A DNA stretch of 64,000 bases from CAG-791 sp002449595 (GTDB lineage: Bacteria > Bacillota > Clostridia > Lachnospirales > Lachnospiraceae): positions 1-64,000 of the forward strand of contig CAMNHV010000007.1 in NCBI GenBank assembly GCA_946539855.1, in the 5' to 3' direction. A model generated the notes under the pieces. That model was not told the DNA's origin. It worked only from the letters and a program-made list of their open reading frames with translations, and searched no databases. Shown here in pieces: positions 29,649-39,129 of the stretch. How positions within the stretch are numbered: the first letter of the stretch is position 1; each line of letters starts with the position of its first letter. The translations under genes and the position numbers were made by a program.

Positions 29649-30647
29649 ATGCAGTACTCTGATATCGGAATCGATCTCGGCACAGCAAGTGTGCTGGTAT
29701 ATATCCGCGGCCGCGGCGTCGTCCTGAAGGAGCCTTCTGTCGTCGCTTTCGACCGCGACACGAACAAGATCAAGGCAATCGGCGAGGACGCGCGCCTCAT
29801 GCTCGGAAGGACACCCGGCAATATCGTGGCGGTCCGCCCGCTGCGCCAGGGCGTCATTTCGGACTACACCGTCACGGAGAAGATGATGAAATACTTCATC
29901 CAGAAGGCGGTCGGCAAGCGGACGTTCCGCAAGCCCAGGATCGCGGTCTGCGTCCCGAGCGGCGTGACGGAAGTCGAGAAGAAGGCAGTCGAGGACGCGA
30001 CCTTCCAGGCCGGCGCCCGTGAAGTCTACATCATTGAGGAGCCGATCGCGGCTGCCATCGGCGCCGGCATCGACATCTCGAAGCCCTGCGGCAACATGGT
30101 CGTCGACATCGGCGGCGGCACGACGGACATCGCCGTGATCTCCCTCGGAGGCACGGTCGTCAGCACTTCGATCAAGGTCGCGGGCGATGACTTTGACGAC
30201 GCGCTGGTCCGCTATATGAGAAAGAAATACAACCTTCTGGTCGGCGAGCGCACCGCGGAGGACATCAAGATCCGCATCGGCTGCTGCTATCCGCGCGTCG
30301 AGGACGACTTCATGGAAGTCAGGGGCAGGAACCTCGTGACCGGCCTGCCGCGCATCATCAAGGTGTCGACCGGCGAGACCGAGGAGGCGCTCAAGGAGCC
30401 CTGCAACCAGATCGTCGAGGCGGTCCACAGCGTGCTCGAGAAGACCCCGCCGGAACTCGCGGCGGACATCGCGGACCGCGGCATCGTGCTCACGGGCGGC
30501 GGCTCGCTCCTGCAGGGACTGGAAGAACTCATCACAAGCAAGACAGGCATCAACACCGTGACGGCGGAGGATCCCATGACCGCGGTCGCGATCGGCACCG
30601 GCCGTTACGTGGAATTCCTGTCGGGACAGGGATTCACAGAGCCGTAA
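29649..30647 (+). CDS. mreB: MreB/Mbl-family rod-shape protein
   Basis: This actin-like cytoskeletal ATPase organises cell-wall elongation under the membrane. The 332-residue protein shows phosphate-1 IGIDLGTASVLVYIRGRG, the connecting stretch EEPIAAAIGAGI, phosphate-2 DIGGGTTDIAVISLGG and adenosine motif LTGGGSLLQGL, all hallmarks of MreB. It stands alone, without mreCD, so it could be the Mbl or MreBH paralogue rather than the primary MreB. recD2 begins 13 bases after its stop, suggesting co-transcription from the promoter at 29563-29591. Confidence 0.93.
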   Translation: MQYSDIGIDLGTASVLVYIRGRGVVLKEPSVVAFDRDTNKIKAIGEDARLMLGRTPGNIVAVRPLRQGVISDYTVTEKMMKYFIQKAVGKRTFRKPRIAVCVPSGVTEVEKKAVEDATFQAGAREVYIIEEPIAAAIGAGIDISKPCGNMVVDIGGGTTDIAVISLGGTVVSTSIKVAGDDFDDALVRYMRKKYNLLVGERTAEDIKIRIGCCYPRVEDDFMEVRGRNLVTGLPRIIKVSTGETEEALKEPCNQIVEAVHSVLEKTPPELAADIADRGIVLTGGGSLLQGLEELITSKTGINTVTAEDPMTAVAIGTGRYVEFLSGQGFTEP

Positions 30648-30660
30648 TCAAAACGACAGA

Positions 30661-33000
30661 ATGGAAACTCTGAAGGGCTATGTCTCCGGCGTCGTCTACC
30701 GGAACGAGGAGAATGCCTACACCGTCTTCGAGATCACAACTCAGGACGGGACGGTTCCTTGCACCGGCTTTCCCGCCGCGATCGCGGAGGGAGAGTCCTG
30801 CATCCTCACCGGCCAGTTCACGACACACCCCATCTACGGAAAACAATTTCAGATGAAGACGTATACGGTCTGCGAGCCCGAAGGCACGCAGGCTGTATTT
30901 CGCTATCTCTCTTCGGGCGCGGTAAAGGGTATCGGCGCGGCCCTCGCGGGCCGCATCATCGCGGCGTTCGGCGACGACACGATGCGGATCCTCGACGAGG
31001 AGCCGGAGCGCCTCGCCGAAGTGAAGGGCATCAGCGAGCGCAAGGCGCGGGAGATCGCCGCCGCGATGGAGGGGAAAAAGGACCTGCGCGACGCCATGAT
31101 CTTCCTGCAGAAGTACGGGATCGGCGGCAGAACCGCCGTGCGCATCTGGCAGTCCTACGGCCTCGGCCTCTACGGCATCCTGAAGGAGAACCCGTACCGC
31201 CTCGCGGAGGACATCGACGGGATCGGCTTCGCCAAGGCGGACGAGCTCGCGGGCAGGATCGGCATCGCCGCGGACTCGGAGTTCCGCTTCCGAAGCGCGC
31301 TCCTGTACGTGCTGACGAACTCGGTCTCGGAGGGCCACACTTACCTTCCGTCCGACGTCCTGATCCGGCGGACCGCGGGACTGCTCCGCGGCAACTCCGG
31401 CATGCCGCTCTCCCTGCCCCCGCAGGAAGAGGACGAGGCTGCGGACAAGGTCGAAGAGGAGCTGCGCCTGCAGCTCGGGAACCTCGTCGTCGAGCGCCGC
31501 GTCCAGGTCAGGAGAAAAGGCGAGATCACCAGGATCTACTCTACGTTCGCCTGGTATGAAGAGCAGGAGAGCGCAAGGCTTCTCCTTCTGCTGAGAGACA
31601 GCGGCAGCCGGAGCGAGCGCGGGGAGGAAGTCTTAAAGGAGATCCGCGCCCTGGAGAGCCGGGAGGGGATCCGCCTCGACGAACTGCAGACAGAAGCGGT
31701 GCGGGAGGCCATGCGCCAGAGCGTCCTGCTCATCTGCGGCGGTCCCGGCACCGGCAAGACGACCACGATCAACGCGATCATCGGGCTCCTCATGGCACGC
31801 GACCTGAACGTCTGCCTCGCCGCGCCGACAGGGCGCGCCGCGAAGCGGATGTCGGCGGTCAGCGGGTACGAGGCGACGACGATCCATCGTCTCCTGGGCG
31901 TGCAGGCGGGAAGCTTTGCGCGCGACGACGACCAGGGAAAAGGCGCGAAGGAGATCCGCACGGCCGGCTTCCTGCACGACGAGCAGGATCCGCTGGACGC
32001 GGACGCCGTGATCATCGACGAGATGTCCATGGTCGACATCCACCTGTTCCACTCGCTCGTGAAGGCGCTGCGCCCCGGCACGAAGCTCATCATGGTCGGG
32101 GACCCCGACCAGCTCCCGAGCGTCGGCCCCGGGCGCGTGCTGCAGGACATCCTGAATTCCGGCGCGTTTCCGGCGATCCGCCTGCAGAAGATCTTCCGCC
32201 AGGCCGCGGAGTCGGACATCGTCATGAACGCCCACCGCATCCTGTCGGGCGAGCCGCTGCAGATGAACAACCGAAGCAAGGATTTCTTCTTCCTCGAGAG
32301 AGAACGTCCTGAGGTGATCTACAAGCACATGGTCGAGCTTATACGCGACCGGCTGCCGGGCTACCTCGGCTGCCGGACGGACGAGATCCAGGTCCTCACG
32401 CCGATGCGCAAGGGCATGCTCGGCGCGGAGCGCCTGAACGAAGTGCTGCAGAGCGTCCTGAATCCGCCTTCGAAGGAGAAAGCCGAGATCGCGGCGAAGG
32501 AAGTGCTTTTCCGCGAGGGGGACAAGGTGATGCAGACCCGGAACAACTACCAGCTCGAGTGGGAGATCCGGGGAAACTTCGGCATTCCCGTCGACAAGGG
32601 AGCCGGCGTCTTCAACGGCGACTTCGGGACGGTGGAGAGCATCGACAAGCGGCGCGAGCTCATGGAAGTGAAGTTCGACGACGAGAGGATCGTCACCTAC
32701 CAGTTCTCGGAGCTCGAGGACCTCGACCTCGCCTATGCGATCACGGTGCACAAGTCGCAGGGCTCCGAGTATCCCGGCGTGATCCTGCCGCTCCTGGACG
32801 GCCCGCCGGCGCTCTTTACGAGGAACCTGCTGTACACGGCAGTGACGAGGGCGCGCGGCTGCGTCGTGATCCTCGGCAGCCGGGAGACGGTCATGAGAAT
32901 GGAGCACAACACCAGTGGATATACGAGGTACTCGGGCCTTTCGGACCGGATCCGCGATATTGAAGGAGCTACTCTTTCCGCGCAGATGCCCGGTATGTGA
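30661..33000 (+). CDS. recD2: ATP-dependent RecD2-type DNA helicase
   Basis: This 5'-3' superfamily-1B helicase acts in DNA repair and mismatch processing without RecBC. The 779-residue protein has the N-terminal OB/HhH region typical of RecD2 (GTQAVFRYLSSGAVKGIGAALA near 75), Walker A GGPGTGKTTT near 360, Walker B IIDEMSM, GDPDQLPSVGPG and the C-terminal UvrD-like TVHKSQGSEYP. The length fits RecD2 rather than the RecBCD subunit. The 3' end overlaps the downstream comF frame (start at 32960 or earlier), consistent with translational coupling. Confidence 0.96.
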   Translation: METLKGYVSGVVYRNEENAYTVFEITTQDGTVPCTGFPAAIAEGESCILTGQFTTHPIYGKQFQMKTYTVCEPEGTQAVFRYLSSGAVKGIGAALAGRIIAAFGDDTMRILDEEPERLAEVKGISERKAREIAAAMEGKKDLRDAMIFLQKYGIGGRTAVRIWQSYGLGLYGILKENPYRLAEDIDGIGFAKADELAGRIGIAADSEFRFRSALLYVLTNSVSEGHTYLPSDVLIRRTAGLLRGNSGMPLSLPPQEEDEAADKVEEELRLQLGNLVVERRVQVRRKGEITRIYSTFAWYEEQESARLLLLLRDSGSRSERGEEVLKEIRALESREGIRLDELQTEAVREAMRQSVLLICGGPGTGKTTTINAIIGLLMARDLNVCLAAPTGRAAKRMSAVSGYEATTIHRLLGVQAGSFARDDDQGKGAKEIRTAGFLHDEQDPLDADAVIIDEMSMVDIHLFHSLVKALRPGTKLIMVGDPDQLPSVGPGRVLQDILNSGAFPAIRLQKIFRQAAESDIVMNAHRILSGEPLQMNNRSKDFFFLERERPEVIYKHMVELIRDRLPGYLGCRTDEIQVLTPMRKGMLGAERLNEVLQSVLNPPSKEKAEIAAKEVLFREGDKVMQTRNNYQLEWEIRGNFGIPVDKGAGVFNGDFGTVESIDKRRELMEVKFDDERIVTYQFSELEDLDLAYAITVHKSQGSEYPGVILPLLDGPPALFTRNLLYTAVTRARGCVVILGSRETVMRMEHNTSGYTRYSGLSDRIRDIEGATLSAQMPGM

Positions 33001-33814
33001 CAGGCCGGTGCTGCGCACTTTGTCCCGCCCGGACGCCCTGATCTGCCCGGCGTGCGAGAGGCAGCTGGTCCGCGCCCGCGGCGCGGTCTGCGGGAAGTGC
33101 GGGAAGTTACTCGATGCGAAAAACACTGCTGCCACAGCGGGACAGACGGATGCATCCGGCGCATGGAAGCAGGCGCGGCAGGCAGCAAATGCTCTGCGTG
33201 AAGGCACGAAGCCGGCGGTAGGAATGAAACCGGCGGCAAGAGGCATGCAGGCTGTTCGTCTGTGTGGAGACTGCGCGACGATAAGGCACGCGTTCAGCCG
33301 CGGCGGCGCGGCGTTCACGTGGCACAGCGCCCACGACGCGATCTACCGCTTCAAATACAAGGGCAGGAGAGAGTACGCCGATTATTTTGCGGCGGAGATG
33401 GCCGGCGTGCTGCGGGAGCGGTTCGCCGGAGAGACGTTCGATCTGCTCGTTCCCGTGCCGCTCTCCGCGGAGCGCATGCGGTCGAGAGGCTACAACCAGG
33501 CGCTGCTCCTCGCCGAGGGCGTCGGGGCCGCATCCGGGATCCCGGTCGGGAGGAACGCGCTGCGGCGCGTGAAGGCGACGCTGCCGATGAAGGACCTGAG
33601 CCCGGAGAGCCGCCGCCGCAATATGAAAAACGCTTTTCATGCCTATCGAAATGATGTAAAATCAAAAAAAATTATGCTTGTTGACGATATTTACACAACA
33701 GGCGCCACGATCGACGCGTGTGCCGAAGCGATCCTTGCGGCAGGCGCGGTAAAAGTATGTTTTCTGACTGCTGCGATCGGGGAGGAACCGGCGGAGGAAC
33801 GGCTTGATCAATGA
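32960..33814 (+). CDS. comF: ComF family phosphoribosyltransferase-like protein with an insert
   Basis: ComF-type proteins support DNA uptake in competent species. The N-terminal zinc ribbon has CPVC, CPAC and CGKCG, and the PRTase domain has the signature LLVPVPLSAERMRSRGYNQA and the PRPP loop LVDDIYTTGATID. Between the second and third cysteine pairs there is an Ala/Lys/Gly-rich insert of about 45 residues (nt 33118-33255), which most ComF proteins lack. I place the start at TTG 32960, giving MKELLFPRRCPVC as in relatives; a GTG at 32915 in frame would add 15 residues. The gene overlaps recD2 by 41 bases and the next gene by 11. Confidence 0.88.
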   Translation: MKELLFPRRCPVCDRPVLRTLSRPDALICPACERQLVRARGAVCGKCGKLLDAKNTAATAGQTDASGAWKQARQAANALREGTKPAVGMKPAARGMQAVRLCGDCATIRHAFSRGGAAFTWHSAHDAIYRFKYKGRREYADYFAAEMAGVLRERFAGETFDLLVPVPLSAERMRSRGYNQALLLAEGVGAASGIPVGRNALRRVKATLPMKDLSPESRRRNMKNAFHAYRNDVKSKKIMLVDDIYTTGATIDACAEAILAAGAVKVCFLTAAIGEEPAEERLDQ

Positions 33815-34214
33815 AAACCGCGTCTATCAGATGACGCAGCTCGCAATGTATGAAAAGAACGAGGGACCGGCGGACGAGCGCATCGGCAGCTATTACGCCA
33901 CCGATTACATCGGCGGCCAGCTTCTGGCATCCGTCTTTGCCGCGACCATTCTTTACGGCATTCTTTTCGCGGTTTACGCGGTCTGTCACTTCGACGAACT
34001 CCTGCTCCTTGTCTACGGGGATGAACTGAGGGCGTTTCTCATGACGGCGCTGCTGCGTTACGTCCTTCTGCTGGTCGTGTTCTGCGCGGCCACGCTCATC
34101 ATCTATCTGCACCGGTACCGCAGGGCGATGAAGGGCCTGAGGCTCTACTCGAAGGCACTGGACACGCTTGCTTCGGAGACCGGCAGCCAGGAAGAAAAAG
34201 AAAGATACAGATGA
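33804..34214 (+). CDS. Small two-TM membrane protein of unknown function
   Basis: I do not recognise this 136-residue protein. It has an N-terminal soluble part (about 1-38), two hydrophobic segments (about 40-60 and 78-104, the second LLRYVLLLVVFCAATLIIYL) and a basic, helical C-terminus. The start is a TTG at 33804 with GGAGGAA just upstream; no ATG is available in frame at this end. It overlaps comF by 11 bases and the next gene follows by 4 bases, so it lies within an operon leading into the c-di-AMP genes. Confidence 0.7.
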   Translation: MINENRVYQMTQLAMYEKNEGPADERIGSYYATDYIGGQLLASVFAATILYGILFAVYAVCHFDELLLLVYGDELRAFLMTALLRYVLLLVVFCAATLIIYLHRYRRAMKGLRLYSKALDTLASETGSQEEKERYR

Positions 34215-34218
34215 TCTT

Positions 34219-35322
34219 ATGACTGGACTATTGGAAATCAGAGACCTGATCCTCGCGTACTACGCGAAGGCGGAGCGGATCCTCATTCCGCTCGCGAAAT
34301 TCTTTGTCGTGTTTATTGCGATGATCGGCATCGGCAGCAGGATCCCGGCAAGCAGCGCGGTGTCCGGCATGGCACCGGCACTCGCGGTCGGCATTCTCGG
34401 GGCGATCATCCCGGTGAACCTCACCGCGGCGATCCTCGCGGCAGCGATGCTGCTGCAGTTCTACAGCTTCTCCATCGAGACGGCCGCGATCGGCGGCGTG
34501 ATCCTGCTCGTGTGCTTCCTCGTGTATTTCCGCTTCTCGCCGAAGGACACGTGGATCATGATCCTGACGCCGGTGTGCGTGATGATGGGGATCCACTATA
34601 TCATTCCTGTGGCAGCGGGACTCCTCATGGGACCGGCGGCCGCGGTGCCGGCGGTGCTCGGACTGATCATCGCGGCGTTCATCCGCTTCGTGCGGACCGG
34701 GCTCGGCAATACCGTCGTCACCTCCGATGAGCAGGAGCTCATCGCCAGGGTGCGCCTCATGGTGGACGGCGTCGTGCAGAACAAGAACCTTCGCGTCCTC
34801 ATCGCCGCGTTTATCGTCGCGACGGTCGTGGTCTACCTGATCCGGCGCCTTCGGATCCCGCACGCGTGGCTCATCGCCTCGGTCGCGGGCGGCGTCGTGG
34901 AACTGGTCACGGTCCTCGTCGGCAACATCGTGACAGGGGCTTCCGTCAGCGTCGGCGGCGCGTTTCTCGGCGTCCTGCTGGCGATCCTCGCAGGAGCCGT
35001 GCTGTCGCTCTTCCTTTTCAACCTCGACTACGCGGGGATGGAAGACCTGCAGTTTGAGGACGACAACTATTACTATTACGTCAAGGCCGTCCCGAAGGTG
35101 TCGCTCGCGGCGCCCGTCAGAACGGTGAAAAAGATCAACTCCCAGAGGGAACCCGTGAGAGAGCGGGAGCCGGAGCACGCGCCGGGATACGCCGGCGGCG
35201 AGATGACGGGCTCTCTGGAATATGAGCCGCTGCAGGACGGGTTCGCGACTTCCGAACTGTTCCTGACGGACGACGACATCGCCGCCTACGGCGAGGATTA
35301 TCCGCAGGACAGCTACCGGTAG
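34219..35322 (+). CDS. Polytopic membrane protein of unknown function next to cdaA
   Basis: This 367-residue protein has about eight TM segments between residues 15 and 265. A cytoplasmic, acidic, Tyr-rich tail (DDNYYYYVKAV, later LTDDDIAAYGEDYPQD) makes up the last hundred residues. I cannot assign a family. The ATG at 34219 starts a normal membrane N-terminus; the in-frame extension to 34168 would overlap the previous gene with a lysine-rich unlikely peptide. It sits 48 bases before cdaA, so a link to c-di-AMP signalling or envelope homeostasis is possible on context alone. Confidence 0.78.
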   Translation: MTGLLEIRDLILAYYAKAERILIPLAKFFVVFIAMIGIGSRIPASSAVSGMAPALAVGILGAIIPVNLTAAILAAAMLLQFYSFSIETAAIGGVILLVCFLVYFRFSPKDTWIMILTPVCVMMGIHYIIPVAAGLLMGPAAAVPAVLGLIIAAFIRFVRTGLGNTVVTSDEQELIARVRLMVDGVVQNKNLRVLIAAFIVATVVVYLIRRLRIPHAWLIASVAGGVVELVTVLVGNIVTGASVSVGGAFLGVLLAILAGAVLSLFLFNLDYAGMEDLQFEDDNYYYYVKAVPKVSLAAPVRTVKKINSQREPVREREPEHAPGYAGGEMTGSLEYEPLQDGFATSELFLTDDDIAAYGEDYPQDSYR

Positions 35323-35370
35323 GAACAGCGGCAGCAACAACGGCAGACAGGAGCGTTAAGAGACGCAGGC

Positions 35371-36264
35371 ATGCAGCAGATCCGATTGATCCTTCAGAAT
35401 TTCCTGAACCGGCTCCTCGGTCAGGTACATATGCCGACGATCAGATGGACAGACGTGGTGGAAGTCATCGTCATCTCCTGGCTGATCTATCACATCCTGC
35501 TGTGGATCCGCGGGTCCAGGGCATGGAATCTTCTGCGCGGCCTGGTCTTCGTCTTTTTCATCTATGTGATCTCCGTTCTCGCCAACATGACCACGATCAC
35601 GTGGATCATCCGGAACGCGGCGAGCATCGCGATCCTCGGCGTGATCATCCTGCTGCAGCCGGAGCTGCGGCGCGCGCTCGAGACGTTCGGACAGAACAAC
35701 ATCTTCAATTCCCTCCTCGACTTCACAGGAATCGGCACGAGAATGACTGACGGCCGGTTCTCCGACAAGACGGTCCACGAGATCGTCCGCGCCTGCGAGA
35801 TCATGGGCCGCGCGAAGACGGGCGCCCTGATCGTCATTCAGCAGGACACCCCGCTCACGGAGTATGAGCGCACCGGAATCGAAGTCGACGGCATCGTCAC
35901 CAGCCAGCTTCTCATCAATATTTTCGAAAAGAACACGCCGCTGCACGACGGCGCCGTGATCGTTGTCGGCGACAGAGTGACGTCGGCGACCTGCTACCTC
36001 CCGCTCTCCGAGAGCCGCATCGACAAGGATCTGGGCACGCGCCACAGGGCCGGGCTTGGTATCTCGGAAGAGACGGACGCGATGACGGTCATCGTGTCGG
36101 AGGAGACGGGCAATATCAGCATTGCGTACATGGGCGCCCTGGAGAGAAGCCTCACCGGGGAGCAGCTGAGGGCAAGGCTCACGGAACTGCAGAGAAAAGA
36201 AGAACAGGAGACGGGACGGCTCGGTTTCTTACTGAGAAAGGAGAAAGAACGCAGTGAAGGATAA
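35371..36264 (+). CDS. cdaA: Diadenylate cyclase CdaA
   Basis: CdaA makes cyclic di-AMP from two ATP at the membrane and controls potassium/osmolyte balance and wall homeostasis. The 297-residue protein has three N-terminal TM helices (about 25-95) followed by the DAC domain. Its catalytic DGA (193-195, in TPLHDGAVIV) and RHR (224-226, in TRHRAGLG) motifs are intact. The C-terminus is charged and basic. It overlaps cdaR by 11 bases, and glmM follows: the conserved cdaA-cdaR-glmM cluster. Confidence 0.97.
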   Translation: MQQIRLILQNFLNRLLGQVHMPTIRWTDVVEVIVISWLIYHILLWIRGSRAWNLLRGLVFVFFIYVISVLANMTTITWIIRNAASIAILGVIILLQPELRRALETFGQNNIFNSLLDFTGIGTRMTDGRFSDKTVHEIVRACEIMGRAKTGALIVIQQDTPLTEYERTGIEVDGIVTSQLLINIFEKNTPLHDGAVIVVGDRVTSATCYLPLSESRIDKDLGTRHRAGLGISEETDAMTVIVSEETGNISIAYMGALERSLTGEQLRARLTELQRKEEQETGRLGFLLRKEKERSEG

Positions 36265-37570
36265 GAGGTCCTCGTTCTTCAATAATCTGGGGCTGAAGAT
36301 CATCTCGGTGGTGGTCGCGATCCTCATGTGGCTCGTCGTCACGAACAGCAGCGACCCGGTCGTCTGGAGACAGCAGGTCAACATTCCGGTCCGGATCCTG
36401 AACACGGACCTTCTGACGGCGGAAGGCAAGGTCTACACGATCCTTGACGACTCGGCGACGATCCCCGTCGTCAACTATTCCGCGCCCCGCTCGATCGCGG
36501 ACTCCATCAAGCCGGAGAACATCGTCGCGACGGCGGATATCCAGGAACTGACGAACGTGAACACGGTGCGTATCCACCTCTCCTCCAACATCTACAACAC
36601 CCAGATCGAGAGCATCGAGGGCAGCATCGACAGCGTGAAATTCAGCATCGAGGACCGCAAGACGTCGGCCTTCCTGCTGCAGGTCTCCACGAACGGCGAG
36701 CCCGCGAACGGCTACTCCGTCGGGGACGTGACTTCCGAACAGAACCAGATCCGGGTCTCCGGCCCGGAGTCCCTCGTCTCCGCGATCCGGACGGCATCCG
36801 CCGTCGTCGATATCAACGGTGCGGCGGGCAACATCACGACCTACGCGGACGTGCGCCTGTATGACAAGGAAGGGGAACAGATCCCGACCGCGAACCTGAC
36901 GATGAACATCACGTCGGTCAAGGTGTCCGTGAGCATCCTGGCGACGAAGACACTGCCGGTCAACGTCACGACGACCGGACAGCCCGCGACCGGCTATCTT
37001 GTGAGCGGAGACGTGACGGTCACGCCGGAATCGGTTGAGATGGCAGGCAGGACTTCCGCGCTTGGCAGCTACAACGAGATCACGATCCCGGAAGAGGAAC
37101 TCGATATCACGGGCGCGACGGAGACCGTCGTGAAGGAGATCAACATCACCCCGTACGTCCCGGAACTGATCCGGTTCGCGGACAGCAGCTATAACGGCAT
37201 CGTGACCGTGACGGTCCCTGTCGAGGCGGTGGCGTCGGACGAGATCGACGTCAGTATCACGGACATCGCGATGGAGAACGTTCCGGAGGGCATGACGGCG
37301 GAGATCGTGTCGGAGGATCTGAGCCCGGCGGCGGGCATGCTGCGGGTCAAAGTCCTCGGCCTTGACCAGACGCTCAGCACGCTGCAGGCGGCGCAGCTGA
37401 CGCCGTACGTCGACGTTGGAGCTGCGCTCGCGCTCGCGGGCGGCGAGGTCGAAGAAGAAGGGAAAGTCATCCCGGCGCAGGTCGTACTGCTTCTGCCGGA
37501 AGGCGTGCAGGCGGAGAACACGCCGCAGGTCAATATCCAGATCCGGCCGGCCGACGAGACGCCGGAATAA
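36254..37570 (+). CDS. cdaR: CdaR/YbbR-domain regulator of diadenylate cyclase
   Basis: This membrane-anchored, extracytoplasmic partner of CdaA modulates c-di-AMP synthesis. The 438-residue protein has one N-terminal TM helix (KIISVVVAILMWLVVTNS, about residues 13-31), followed by several YbbR domains (repeated patterns such as TIPVVNYSAP, LPVNVTTTGQPATGYLV). The GTG start at 36254 lies inside cdaA, in line with coupled translation. It precedes glmM by 74 bases. Confidence 0.95.
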   Translation: MKDKRSSFFNNLGLKIISVVVAILMWLVVTNSSDPVVWRQQVNIPVRILNTDLLTAEGKVYTILDDSATIPVVNYSAPRSIADSIKPENIVATADIQELTNVNTVRIHLSSNIYNTQIESIEGSIDSVKFSIEDRKTSAFLLQVSTNGEPANGYSVGDVTSEQNQIRVSGPESLVSAIRTASAVVDINGAAGNITTYADVRLYDKEGEQIPTANLTMNITSVKVSVSILATKTLPVNVTTTGQPATGYLVSGDVTVTPESVEMAGRTSALGSYNEITIPEEELDITGATETVVKEINITPYVPELIRFADSSYNGIVTVTVPVEAVASDEIDVSITDIAMENVPEGMTAEIVSEDLSPAAGMLRVKVLGLDQTLSTLQAAQLTPYVDVGAALALAGGEVEEEGKVIPAQVVLLLPEGVQAENTPQVNIQIRPADETPE

Positions 37571-37644
37571 AACAGACGTTACCCGCCCGGGGCACATGGC
37601 CCGGAGCGGATATCACATATCAGAAAAGAAAGGACAGGAAGAAC

Positions 37645-38994
37645 ATGGGCAGACTATTCGGAACGGATGGCGTAAGAGGCGTGGCGAACGAGGAACTGAC
37701 ACCGCTCCTCGCGATGCAGCTCGGACAGGCAGGCGCGTATGTGCTCGCGAAGGGAGCGGATCACAGACCGCTCATCATGGTGGGCGGCGACACGAGACTG
37801 TCGGGAGACATGCTGGCGAACGCGCTGATGGCGGGCGCCTGCTCCGTTGGCGCGAACGTCTGCTATCTCGGCGTGCTGCCGACCCCCGCGGTCGCGTTCC
37901 TCGCGAAGAAGCACGGGGCGGACGCCGGCGTCGTGATCTCCGCGTCGCACAACCCGATGGAATTCAACGGCATCAAGTTCTTCGACGGGAACGGCTTCAA
38001 GCTCCCGGATGAGAAGGAGGACGAGATCGAGTCCGAGATCCGCGCGGGTATGAAGGATATCAACTTCCCTACCGGAGACGGCATCGGCAAGATCGACTAC
38101 CGCCAGGACCTGGTGGAGGAATACATCGAGAACGCGATCCACACGGTTCCCGCGGACCTGACGGGCATGAAGCTGGTCGTCGACTGCGCGGAGGGTGCCG
38201 CTTACCACACCTCCATTGAGGCGCTGAAGAGACTCGGGGCGGACATCATCCCGATCCACGTCTCCCCGGACGGCGTGAACATCAACCGCGACTGCGGCTC
38301 GACGCACATGGGCGAGCTGAAGCAGCGCGTCGTCGAGGAAGGCGCTGTCGCCGGCCTCGCGTTTGACGGAGATGCCGACCGCTTCCTCGCGGTCGATGAA
38401 AAGGGCAATCTCGTCGACGGCGACCAGATCATGGGCATCGTCGGCAAGGAGATGAAGCGGAAGGGAACGCTGAAGGGCGACACGATCGTCGTCACCGTGA
38501 TGAGCAACCTCGGCTTCTTCCTGATGGGAGAGCGCGAGGGCTTCAATATCGAGCGGACGAAGGTCGGTGACCGCTACGTCCTTGAGCGCATGCTCGAGAT
38601 CGACTCCAACCTGGGCGGCGAACAGTCCGGGCACGTGATCTACCTGAGCGAGAACACGACGGGCGACGGCCTGCTCTCCGCGCTGCACCTGCTCCAGGTG
38701 ATGCAGGAGACCGGCAAGCCGCTGTCGGAGCTCGCGTCGATCATGACCGTGCTTCCGCAGGCGCTCGTGAACGCGAAGGTCGCGAACGACAAGAAAGAGC
38801 ACTATCTGGATTATCCTGAAGTCGCACAGGCCTGCAAGGACCTGGAGGACCGATTCGCCGGCCGCGGCCGCGTGCTGATCCGTCCTTCCGGAACCGAGCC
38901 GCTCGTCCGCGTCATGATCGAGGGCGAGGACCAGGAGCAGATCAAGGAAGAGGCGCAGAAGCTGGCGGACCTGATCTCGAGAGTCATGGGCTGA
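37645..38994 (+). CDS. glmM: Phosphoglucosamine mutase
   Basis: GlmM converts glucosamine-6-phosphate to glucosamine-1-phosphate for UDP-GlcNAc and peptidoglycan synthesis. The 449-residue protein has the phosphoserine loop ISASHNPMEFNGIK (active Ser near residue 100), the metal-binding DGDADR, and the phosphate-binding RPSGTEPLVRVM at the C-terminus. It starts MGRLFGTDGVRGVAN, as in the family. It lies third in the cdaA-cdaR-glmM cluster; in related bacteria GlmM also binds and inhibits CdaA. Confidence 0.98.
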   Translation: MGRLFGTDGVRGVANEELTPLLAMQLGQAGAYVLAKGADHRPLIMVGGDTRLSGDMLANALMAGACSVGANVCYLGVLPTPAVAFLAKKHGADAGVVISASHNPMEFNGIKFFDGNGFKLPDEKEDEIESEIRAGMKDINFPTGDGIGKIDYRQDLVEEYIENAIHTVPADLTGMKLVVDCAEGAAYHTSIEALKRLGADIIPIHVSPDGVNINRDCGSTHMGELKQRVVEEGAVAGLAFDGDADRFLAVDEKGNLVDGDQIMGIVGKEMKRKGTLKGDTIVVTVMSNLGFFLMGEREGFNIERTKVGDRYVLERMLEIDSNLGGEQSGHVIYLSENTTGDGLLSALHLLQVMQETGKPLSELASIMTVLPQALVNAKVANDKKEHYLDYPEVAQACKDLEDRFAGRGRVLIRPSGTEPLVRVMIEGEDQEQIKEEAQKLADLISRVMG

Positions 38995-39020
38995 GGAACA
39001 GCCATGAGGGGCGGCGGAAT

Positions 39021-39049
39021 TTGCTTTTCCGCCGGAATTGGGGTATAAC
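39021..39049 (+). promoter_or_regulatory. Promoter of the HPr gene
   Basis: TTGCTT (39021-39026) and TATAAC (39044-39049) are 17 bases apart, about 80 bases before the HPr start. The -35 overlaps a small GGCGGAA / TTCCGCC inverted repeat (39013-39033). Confidence 0.55.
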
Positions 39050-39129
39050 AGATAGCACAGAATCGGCGGATGCGTTTTGCGGATCCGTCCGGTCCGGAAG
39101 TAAATGTATCAGGAGGTAAGAGGCGGGCA

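Noticed and set aside
37571..37644. glmS-type ribozyme near glmM
   Set aside because: glmM is the mutase, not glmS; the 74-base gap has no conserved ribozyme core.
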